Positions 47,643-57,872 of a stretch of DNA of 64,000 nucleotides are shown here, piece by piece. A program made the position numbers and the translations under genes. The stretch's first letter is position 1. Each line of letters opens with the position of its first letter. The notes under the pieces were generated by a model. It did not search any database and had not been told where the DNA came from. It was given only the letters and a program-made list of their open reading frames with translations. The DNA is from Ridgeia piscesae. Lineage: Eukaryota; Annelida; Polychaeta; Sabellida; Siboglinidae. The stretch spans positions 505,001 through 569,000 of the forward strand of contig JAODUO010000419.1 in the NCBI GenBank assembly GCA_025642075.2, read 5' to 3'.

Positions 47643-49105
47643 AGTTTGGGACGTAGCTAAACTTACAGGGAAGAATATATATAGCCGGACGATGTGTATT
47701 GCTCACTTACCCTGGCGGGTCCCTCAGTGCGTCTCAACTACACCAAACATGTCGCGGTATATTCGTGAATAGACGATTAGCAACAACATTGTCTTTGTAA
47801 TCCAAGCTACCGTTGTTGTACACGTTCTACGGTATTTCTTTGTGTTGATGGAGCAGCTGTGATGACGACACATGTCACATTGATTTGAGGCAAATATGGC
47901 TCAATTGTCCCGCCAAATAAGCGACAAACAACATCAAACTTCTCGAAAATAATTCCGTTACGATCTTAGGTGACGTTTATGAGGAGAAGGTGAACACCAG
48001 TAATCACAACTTTTTCGCAGAGAAACTCACTGGATGGTTTTGGTAGGATTTGTTTCTTCACAAATATGTGAGCTCTGCCAGATATATACTGTATCAACAT
48101 TTCGTTTTTGATGATTCATAACGATTTGTAGCATGTACATTTGTTACAGGAAAGTATCGATATAACTATAAACTGGCATACAAATAACCGATATCTTTGG
48201 ACATTTGAAAGGATGTAATTGAAGGATACAGCGATGAGGACGTGCTCAAAGTCGGTTCCAGGGGACATGGGGGCACGTGCCCCGAGGCTTTGGAAATTCT
48301 CTAGACGCATAGAATTTAGCCAACATGTGCCTGAGTTTGAGGGGCGTGTCCCGTAGACATTCTGAAGTTCAATAATGGGGCCGGAACTATACATCGATAC
48401 ACCGGTGCAAGGTACGGTACACGATACACAATACTGCGATACACGATAGTCTGTATTTTTGGCGATACGTATCATATCATGACTTCTGTATCGTGATACG
48501 TATCGTATCGCGAAACGATGTATCGTTCCGGTACTATTCAATAGTATTCAACAAGGCTTGTGAAGCGAAACGTTGCATTGGCTACCAACATGCCTTGAGT
48601 TTCAATGGCATTGCGTTCTTTTTCGTTAGTATTATCCACCAGTGCTTTGTGTAGCTATCATACACAATCATGCATTCATACAGCATTCAAACGGTTACGC
48701 GTAGACCTATACAGCGGACAAAGCCAATTAACCAAATCAGTCGCACTCCCTTACAAATTATATATTTTTGGAAGCCAGACTCAACCGCGCCACGGTATCG
48801 ATCGGAAATCAACCGCGGTGGATAATAGCGCGTGCAGCGAAATATTGCCCAAAACAATAGGCCCTATATTTAGTAGTCAATTAAATGCAGAAGCTGGGTC
48901 TGACGCGGGAATTAGCATGAGTGGTGTCGAGTGATCTTCGTAGAATTGGTGACGGGTCCGCACAATTTGTGACATTGTGCGAACCGGAAGTGACGGACAT
49001 GGTGCTAATTATTAAGGCATATGGCCGTAATGAATGTTCTTCGTGATAGTTCCTCTTTATCGACGTAGGTCCTAATTTTGTTTTGTCTTTGGGTCGATCC
49101 AATTT
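47643..49105. other. No gene recognised; GATAC-rich patch
   Basis: No open frame has motif support. At about 48385-48545 the words CGATAC, GTATCG, TATCGTGATACG and CGATACACG recur in both orientations, giving a self-complementary patch. At about 48955-48990, CCGCACAAT and ATTGTGCG can pair as a hairpin. A possible minus-strand donor (GTAAGT) near 47706 has no exon partner. Confidence 0.5.
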
Positions 49106-49320
49106 GATTGTTATCTTATAGTTGTAGAGGGACAAGGGGACAGGAGATGAGAGAAGTAGATGCGACAGGAGGTAAGACGAATGGAAGAAAGGAAATGAGA
49201 GGTGATGTGACCAAACGGAAGTCAATAACAAGGACGATGACAGGAAGAAAAGAGACCGGAAAGAAATGAACAACAGAGAAAGCGGAAGGGGGAAAAGTCA
49301 GCAACCAGGGAAATGCAAAA

Positions 49321-49891
49321 CGGAGGAGCTACTCTGAAGCAGTGATCGAGGGGGCATTGAGAACAGAAAGGGTATTTATGGGAGACTCCATTTTGCGAAA
49401 GACAGACAGGACATTAAGCAAAGGAGAAGACGTTGTTGTTTGTCTTCCGGGGGCTAGGATAGAGCATGTGACTGAACGGGTAGAGAACGTATTGGGGCAT
49501 GGCCAAGGGGGGTCTATATTAGTACATGTAGGGACGAACAATGCAGACAGGGATGGAACAACCAGGATAGTAAAGAGATACAGAGAGTTGGTAGAGACAC
49601 TGAAGAAGACGAGAGTTGAACAGATCATACTCTCAGGAATCTTGCCAGTGATGAGGGGAAGGGGAACAACATTTAGAAATTGCAAGAGGATGGCAATTAA
49701 CGGACTATTAGAGCAGATGTGTGGAGAAGGAAGAAGGAGTTGGATTTGTAGATTTGTGGGGATATTTTGTTGGTAAAGAAGACATGTTTATGAGAGATGG
49801 CCTCCATCTAAGCGGAAAGGGCGCAGCAGTGTTCTCCGAGAACCTTCTTCGATCGATGAATAATGGAACAGGTTGCAACTATTTAAACTAG
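49321..49891 (+). pseudogene. LINE ORF1 with SGNH/GDSL-esterase-like domain, frameshifted
   Basis: The reading frame shows the SGNH signature blocks in order: GDSIL (about 49381), a Gly in PGARIEH, GTNNAD (about 49533), and after a one-base frameshift near 49722-49736 the His block DGLHLSGKGAAVF, ending at a TAG at 49889-49891. SGNH domains are known in ORF1 proteins of CR1-type LINEs, where the role is thought to be lipid or RNP association. Upstream of 49321 the frame has a stop at 49267-49269, so the N-terminal part is lost or frameshifted. Confidence 0.75.
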
Positions 49892-49984
49892 TTTCGCAGG
49901 GGGGATACACAGAGAAGCCAAATACTAGAGGCATAGATAAAGATAGCAAAACGACATCCGCAAAGAACAGCCTGGAAAGCCCTG

Positions 49985-52764
49985 CGGAATTTGGTTATAA
50001 ATGTGTTTGTTTAAATGCAAGGAGCAATAGTAAACAAAAGAAATGAACTAAACATTATGGTAGAAGATATTGACCCTCACATAATAGGTATAACTGAATC
50101 TTGGGCCACACCCGATATATCAGATGCCGAATTAGGAATGACAGGGTATGTAATGTTTAGGAAAGATAAATTAGGAAGAAGGGGAGGCGGAGTTATTTTA
50201 TATATTAAAGAATCCATCCAAGCTTATGAAATAAAATTAGAAAAAGAAGCAGAATGTGAAGAAGCTGTCTGGTGTAACATAGTTACAGGAAAGTCAACAT
50301 TAACTGTTGGGTTTGTGTATCGGAGTCCAAACATAAGCATGGAAGAGAATGAAAAAATACATAACGCTATCAAAGAAGTGAGTAAACGGGACTGTATTTT
50401 TATGGGGGATTTTAACCATGGGCATATACAGTGGACATCTCTACAGAGTACCGGGAGAGAGGATCAAGAGTTTTTTTAATTTAGTACAAGATAGTTTCCT
50501 TTCTCAACATGTGTTAGAAGCAACCAGGGGCGAGAACGTGTTAGACATAGTATTGAGCTCACAGAATGAATTTGTTGATAATGTCAAGATATGTGAGCCA
50601 CTGGGGTGTAGTGATCACAACCAGATACATTTTATCATCAAAGTAAAGGGAGAACGGAATAGAAAAATAAGGTACAGGAAACATTTTCACAAAGGAAGAT
50701 ATGAGGACATGAGGGAATATTTAGCAAAGATAGACTGGAATAACACACTGAAGAATAAGACAGCAACAGTATGCTGGAATATTTTAAAGAGTGAAATTGA
50801 CTGCGTCATTGACAAATTTGTCCCCTTGAAAAAACAGGGGAAACGGTCAAAGAAGAAACACTTATCGAAGGAAGCCATTAGAAAAATCAAGTACAAGCAA
50901 ATGATGTGGAAGACATATAGACATACCGGAAGTGAAGAAGACTATAGCATTTATAAAGAAGCACCTAATCAAGCTACAGCTGAAATTAGAAATTCAAAGA
51001 GAAGCTACGAACAAAAAATAGCTTTAGATATAAAATATGACAGCAAGAGTTTTTATGCGTATGTTCGAAGTAAACAGAAAGTTCAGGATAAGGTCGGTCC
51101 TCTAGAAGGTAGTGATGGAAACATAATAACAGAGGGATTCTTCATGGCAGAAAACATAAATGAGTACTTTAGTTCGGTGTTTACCAGGGAAGATATTAGT
51201 ATATTACCAGTACTTGAGACTAAGTTCGAAGGGAGAGAGTTTGACTATTTAGGACAACTAATTGTAACCCCAACAATGGTAGCTATGAAAATAAGAGATA
51301 TGAAGGATAATAAATCACCTGGAGTGGATGGGATTCCTCCCAAATTACTATTGGAAATTGTAGAACAAATCAGCATACCGCTTGCAACAGTGTTCAATGT
51401 GTCATTAGAGGAGGGAATAGTTCAGTTAGAATGGAAAGAAGCAAACATTATACCATTATTTAAAAAAGGTTCGAGAAACAAGTCAGAGAACTATAGACCA
51501 GTGAGTTTAACATCGGTGATTTGCAAACTATTAGAAAGACTAATTAAAGATCACCTGGTTGATTTTCTTGTTAAAAATAAATTGATAAACCCATCTCAAC
51601 ATGGGTTTTAAAAGCGAGGTCATGCTTAACAAATATGTTATGTTTTTTGGAAGATGTCACAAAGTGGCTAGATGAGGGATCACCAGTAGATATAATCTAC
51701 TTAGATTTTAAAAAAGCCTTTGACAAAGTGCCACACCAAAGACTACTACTTAAACTAAAGGCCCATGGCATAGGAAATGGAATGATCAACTGGATAGAAA
51801 AATGGCTTATTGATAGAAGACAAAGAGTAGTAGTTGATGGGGAGGTTTCAAACTGGAAAGCGGTTTTGAGTGGAGTACCGCAGGGATCTGTACTGGGACC
51901 TATTTTATTCTTAATGATTTGGATGGTGACATAACAAGCAAGGTCTTGAAGTTTGCGGACGACACAAAAGTGTTTAGGAAAATTAAAAGTGATGCAGATA
52001 GACAGCATTTACAAGATGATCTTAATAAGTTGATAGAATGGTCTGAGAAGTGGCAAATGCTGTTTAATTTTGGAAAGTGTAAGTGCCTTCATACAGGACA
52101 TGGGAATGAAGATGCACAATATACAATGGGTGATACTGTACTAAATACTACCTTAAAGGAAAAGGACTTAGGGTTAACTATTAGTGCTGACATGAAGGTA
52201 TCAGAGCAGTGTGGAATTGCAGCAGCGAAGGGAAACCAAATTCTTGGATTAATTAGGCGAAATATAGTGTACAAAGAAAAAGAACTAATAATACCGCTGT
52301 ATAAAACAATAGTTAGGCCTCACTTAGAATATTGTATACAAGCATGGAGGCCATATCGCAAGAAGGATATTGATATGCTAGAAAGAGTACAAAGGAGAGC
52401 AACCAAAATGATACCAAAACTCAGGAATATTAGTTATGAAATGCGTCTAAAAGAATGTGGTTTAACAACACTAGAAACCAGAAGATTGAGAGGAGATCAG
52501 ATTGAGGTGTTTAAAATATTGAATGGGTATGAAAATATTGACAGAAATATTTTTTTCACAGTCAAGGAAGAGAGAAGGACTAGAGGACATGGAGTTACAT
52601 TAGCAAAGAAGCAGTGTAGACTGGATATTAGAAAATTTTCATTTTCACAAAGAACAGTAAACGAATGGAACAGATTATCAGCTGATTGTGTAGGTGCTAG
52701 TAGTGTTAATATATTTAAAAATAAAATCGACATATACCTAAGACGGGCAACCTTAGACAGATAG
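49985..52764 (+). pseudogene. LINE ORF2: endonuclease plus reverse transcriptase, frameshifted
   Basis: Endonuclease motifs in order: CLNARS, ITESWA, RRGGGV, YRSPN, GDFNHG (about 50405) and CSDHNQI (about 50608). Reverse-transcriptase motifs in order: PLFKKGSRNKSENYRPVSLT (about 51460), SCLTNML, DFKKAFDKVPH (about 51703), GVPQGSVLGPILF (about 51872) and FADDTK (about 51954). A C-terminal segment FSQRTVNEWN follows, to a TAG at 52762-52764. Frameshifts lie near 50026 (extra A), 50470 (T run), 51609 and 51911. No in-frame nonsense mutation was seen apart from those created by the indels, so it is recently inactivated or contains sequencing indels. Confidence 0.88.
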
Positions 52765-53510
52765 GTTGGACTCTCGATAAGCCAAATGGCTTCCTAGTCC
52801 ACCTGCCATCTAGAGTTGAATCTCTAGGTAGCAATCTTGTTAAAATCTTTCAGAAAGTAAACACGGATATGACGTCATCGTAAAAGTGCGAGTGTAACAG
52901 AAGGATCAGGAAGTAACGTGGATTACAAAAGCAAAACATCTATTCAGTCGAGACGATGAAAATTATATGATATCATTCGAAAAGGATTGCGAGGAAATTG
53001 TTTCTACAATCTTCGGTAGTTCATATAGGTTTTCTTCGTTAGCCGTACAAAAGATTTCTGGAAATGGCAAACGAACCGTACACAATAATTCTAAAAGAGG
53101 ACGTGTGTGTTGCCTTACCCGGAATGTGCCGCAGTTGATCATAATACGTAGTTCGTTAGATGGGTTATATCGAAAGCGCTAATTACGTCAACGTGCTTTG
53201 TGTGAACGAGGTGGTAGACCCGCCTCCACCGCGCCATCCTGGGCGGGTGTTTACCGTGTGAACGGTTCGTTTACAGGTTGAACTTTTTGCAAGCTTAAAC
53301 CAACCAGTTCCATTGTTGATTTTTCTCTATACGAATTAATTCCAAAGCCAGTTACTGGTGTGTTGTTCTGTAAGGATAGTGGATACGTCGGGTCCTTAGT
53401 TGTGTCGGAATCCGGCTGATGTGTTTGGTGAAGAGAACACAAACACAAAAAACACCAAGGACACATGAGAAGGGGAACGTCACAACTGAGGTGGGAGGAC
53501 AAAGGACCAG

Positions 53511-53715
53511 AGGGAGAGGGAGAGGGAGAGGGAGAGGGAGAGGGAGAGGGAGAGGGAGAGGGAGAGGGACAGGGACCGGGCGGGACAGGGAGAGGGAGAG
53601 GGAGAGGGAGAGGGAGAGGGAGAGGGAGAGGGAGAGGGAGAGGGAGGAGGGAGAGGGAGAGGGAGGGAGGAGGGGAGGGGAGGGGAGGGGGGAGGGAGAG
53701 GGGAGGGAGAGGGGC
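53511..53715. repeat. (GAGGGA)n purine microsatellite
   Basis: Two GAGGGA runs flank a short interruption, GACAGGGACCGGGCGGGACA (about 53566-53586). The second run degrades into GGAGG and GGGGAGG. The strand is almost purely purine over 200 bases, so triplex or G-quadruplex structure is possible. Open frames across it are repeat by-products. Confidence 0.95.
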
Positions 53716-54894
53716 GACTATGGACAGAGACTATGGAAATAACGGAAGGACGGAGTGATCCATCCCCGTGGAAAAGGGATCAAGAAGGAGAACAGAAGTA
53801 CCCGATAGATCTATAAATCATTGAACCCCTTACATTGTAGATGTTTATTATGTTTGATCAGCTAAAACAATGCGGCTAGGGATGTATATAAATTGAATCT
53901 GTAGAGAATGTAATTGTAAACAGGTTCCTACAGTAAAAACAAATGAACAGTGGTGGGTAGGGCATTGAACTAGCGGTCTAGAACATCCATAAATCCATTA
54001 ATCAACATTCCCACGAACCTTCATTAACTATAGTTCGATCTATAAAGTTGCACCCCGCAATCCCCGAATCCCGTGCAACGTGTTTACAAGCGAGAGTAGT
54101 TTGCATGGACCGGAACGACATTTCCGTCCCCGTCAATTCTAACGGATGTTATTGATGAGCGCGGACGTGTCTCAGGTGTGGCGGAATGCAGGAGCCCGTG
54201 GCGAAAGAGCGCGGCCCGAGCTTCCAAACGCCGCGTACCCCGTGAGCAACGACTTCAGGCCCGGCAGGCTGGAACGAACGCTATGCAGGAGAGCGCGATT
54301 CTATGTTGACTTCAGGTTAGAATGTGGGTCAGTCGTACACACGCGTCTAAATATACAGTACGTACGCTGCGCCTGTTGGGTTTATGTAACGTATACATGT
54401 GCGTGCCTGGAAGCGAAGTGCACTTACCGGCTGCCTCGCTACGCTGGGAATGATAAATCACCTCGTCTCTCTTCCAGGCATAACTGTTTTCCCACTTGTT
54501 GGGAAGGAAGGTTATAGGAAGTTCAAGCTGGAAGTTGGTGTAGATAGAGACAGCGGAAGGCTACTACACTTGTTTTTTTCCTGTTTTCGTTATATAAGTG
54601 TCCTGTGATTTTTGTTGCTAACATAAACTTTAAGTTGGATGGGCAGTCCTAGGCCCACTGCATGTGCGTGTGTGGTAGGATTGACCTCAGACACACGTGA
54701 GAGGTTGAACTGAAAAGATAAATGGATATTGACGGAGGTAAAATATGATATGTTTTGTAACATATGGCCATTCTTCAGTCTCGAATTGATCTCGATTTTA
54801 TCAAAGCAATACTAAGAATCCACTTTCAGCTAAGGAGTAACTTTCAGTCGAACAGGCTGTCGTGAGCAAACACGACCCAACACTCTCACGCATA
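53716..54894. other. No gene recognised
   Basis: The frame at 54146-54517 is CpG-rich and 123 codons long but has no motif. It might be an exon or promoter-associated DNA; I cannot support either. The rest is unique DNA with nothing seen. Confidence 0.4.
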
Positions 54895-55215
54895 ATATTA
54901 TGTATAGCTAGGCGCAGTGGCTGGGGCCAATTAAGAGAACCCGGGTTCGAATCCTGCACTGCCATCTCGAATATTAGACAAGTCTGTCCAGTCTACATTG
55001 CTCCAGTACGAATGAGCATCTAGCTATAGACAGTGGTGGATATCTGCTTATCAATAGTCTTCGCGCACAATTACAGCGTGATGGAACGGTTCCCAGAGAA
55101 GGGGAGATGGTGTTCGGATGAGCAGCTCTGCCACGGAGTAAAGCACAAAGCGCCCCAGGCTGTCGTAAGGCTAAGGACTGGATATCGCGCAATATGAGCA
55201 GTTGCCTTCTTACAT
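54895..55215 (+). mobile_element. tRNA-derived SINE, copy 2
   Basis: This copy has the same block order as the copy in CNOT2 intron 9: B box GGTTCGAATCC (54944-54954), TCTACATTGCTC, CTATAGACAGTGGTGGATAT, a CTTCGCGCA word, AAGCGC, and a tail ending GCGCAATATGAGCAGTTGCC. The A box region is more decayed. It is an independent insertion in the gene-poor region. Confidence 0.85.
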
Positions 55216-56332
55216 GTCAAAGATTTCCTTATTGTTGACACCTAGAAGACGGTGTGAAGCACGTCGTCATTCCTCACTCACACCTATTGTTCTATACATA
55301 TATTGATCGTCGGGTGTCCAAGATGGACCTACACTGTCTGACAGACCTACTGATGTGTCTGTTCGTCCTCGTTCGCCTCTGGGGTAGACATCGAATCACA
55401 GCAGGTGGATGCCGCGTCTGGCTAGAACTAGAAGATACAGTATCCTTCTTCTCGGATACACGTCGCATAAACGGCCTCTTGAAACACGTCTCCTTGCCAG
55501 TGTCGAACTCCGTTTATATCGAAGATAATGCCGTGTTCCGAGTATTGTTCGTGGCGCCTGAACAAAATTTCGGGTTGGATTTCGTGAAGGCTTAGCGCTG
55601 TCTTATGCCTAACAGAATATATAAAGTCTATTTCACGCGTCGCTAACACAGCTACCCTACCGATATTCGACACACGCCATAACGATAGAGTGGTATATTA
55701 TATTCAAACAAGGCTACAGGTTACGGTTTCTCCGATGATTTCGACATCGTAATCCACTACATGGGCCTAGGGTGGGCACTTTTCTGGAATCTTCGTCCAC
55801 CTCATTTTCATTACTATAACAATATTTTTGTTTCGTGTTTACAATACAATGCTATTAATTCACTTTTGCCGTCTAAATATTGAAATAATTCACCGGTTTG
55901 CTGACCACGTCGTGACGTAAGTAATTGACATTTCAAAGTGTGTGGTTGTGAGATTATAAAGTGAAAGGTTGTATTGTACCGAGCGAACTGGGCATTTGTG
56001 ACATACAGGATGTAACGTAATGTGTTCATTGTATTTACAAAATGTCGCGGCTTCCAGTGTTACAGCTTGGTACTCGACTAGCTCCAACTCATCTCTCAGT
56101 TATGACGTACACGAATGTGGTAGTTTTAATAGAGGTTATCGTCAGCACTGAACATGATAGGACACACAGCGCTCGTTGTGTTATGTCATTCGCTTAGGAC
56201 GAGGTCTAAGACCACAAATGACACAACGCACATCGGCAGTGGAACCGCCACAATGAACTGTATACAAATGACCACTTTCAGCACGGCGCAACTCTCGGCC
56301 CGCTGCACCGGAATACAGACTAGAGCAGCTCC
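55216..56332. other. No gene recognised; region downstream of TMX1-like gene
   Basis: The plus-strand frame at 55254-55595 (113 codons) has mixed composition and no motif, and is probably chance. The 3' UTR of the minus-strand TMX1-like gene should lie here, just left of its stop at 56333. Confidence 0.45.
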
Positions 56333-57558
56333 CTATCGACACATGCGGGTGAGCGCCTCGGACTTTGTGCACACCCTATAGACGCTGTCCATGACGCCGC
56401 TGTTGTTCTCCCTCCGTCGGCGAGGGGCCAGCTCCTTCACGTGGTCGCCACACGAGTCAGTCTCCCTTATGCTCGGCAGGAACGTACCGCACACAGCGCC
56501 CCTGTCACCGGCCAAGTCCGTCGTCAGTGGCTGGTCCAGGGCCTGGCGAACAAAACTCTCGTCTCAATTGTTGTAGTAGTAACAGTTTTATTTCCTGATG
56601 GTAATCAAGTCACTTGGTATATCGTGATTTTCAATCGGCCATCACCACATAACACTCTTACATACATACGTATATTCGTGCATATAATAAAGCTTTAGCT
56701 TAAATACACAGTTCACAACAATACTAACAAAATAAGGATAGTAATAAATAAATAGATATATATGAAATTTGTAGTTATAAAAAACATATAATTAAAGATA
56801 TAAATATAATACAAAAAGTAAACAATTATAATAAATTACTTTAATAAAACATTCTTAAAAATAATAATAGTAAATAAATCAATTCAATTAATGAACAGTA
56901 ATCATGACGATGATAGGTTCGAATCTACCAAGAACAAGGGTTCTCCAACGCTGTCATTAATGGAAGGTTCTGAGTATCTTGTAATATCTCTCAAAGGGGT
57001 ACGTTATTAGTGTTGCGTATCTTATTCGTTATATCCCGTACAAAAAGAGTCAATGGTATACAATTGAATACAATTCGGAACCACTGGACCATTCAACGGT
57101 AAATCATTAGAAGTCTGTGGTATTTCCAATGGTATTTTGATAACTTGTTTTTAAATGCCACTGTCGTAGAGTCAGAACCGAATCTTAGTCGCCATCTTTT
57201 TTCGCCACAGCAGCCAATCGTCGAACGCTGTGGACATCGAGTGCGGGCTATAAATATTGTTCGTGTTAAACATGAATTCAGACACCAACGAATATTGACC
57301 AACCCCACCTTTGGCACATTGACCATTTGCTCTGGTTCCTCCGTGTCCGGCTCACTCCGGTTACTGCTGGACGAATCTTCGTTTGACGACGAATCCTGAG
57401 ACAAAAACACACCACGTCATCAGTCGTCAACACAAATGTCTTCGTCGGCGGTGAAGGGAAAGGACGGCATCAGTGACAGAACTTCATCACATGATCAACA
57501 TCACGGGAGAACGTAGCCAAGTTGTGCCGTGTTTATACAATGAGAGATTTGAAAATTT

Positions 57559-57618
<60 letters not shown>

Positions 57619-57703
57619 CACACGTACAATAAATTATATAAATATATAATGATATATATACACATTATTTATATTTATTATATTTATTTGACAATATATA
57701 CAT

Positions 57704-57769
<66 letters not shown>

Positions 57770-57818
57770 CCGAAATTGCTCAAATAAATATAATAAATAT
57801 AAATAATTACATATAATC

Positions 57819-57872
<54 letters not shown>

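Larger units (their letters stand above)
49110..52850 (+). mobile_element. CR1/Jockey-type non-LTR retrotransposon (LINE), frameshifted
   Basis: A plus-strand element with ORF1, then ORF2 with an apurinic-type endonuclease followed by reverse transcriptase, then a short 3' UTR that begins after the ORF2 stop at 52764. It would copy itself by target-primed reverse transcription. The order and motifs fit the CR1/L2/Jockey group; I cannot fix the clade. The 5' limit is a guess and no target duplication was identified. Coding is largely open but broken by about five small indels, detailed in the two ORF entries. It inserted between the satellite and the TMX1-like gene. Confidence 0.9.

Noticed and set aside
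55254..55595. 113-codon plus-strand open frame
   Set aside because: No recognisable domain or splice context. It lies in gene-poor DNA downstream of the TMX1-like gene, and a frame of this length can arise by chance.
56333..56562. Possible insulin-like or other peptide hormone exon (four Cys, RRRR site, [11 protein letters not shown] ending)
   Set aside because: The CC motif of an insulin A chain is absent and both cysteine spacings are off by one. No signal-peptide exon was found, and the exon fits the TMX1-like gene by phase and tail similarity.
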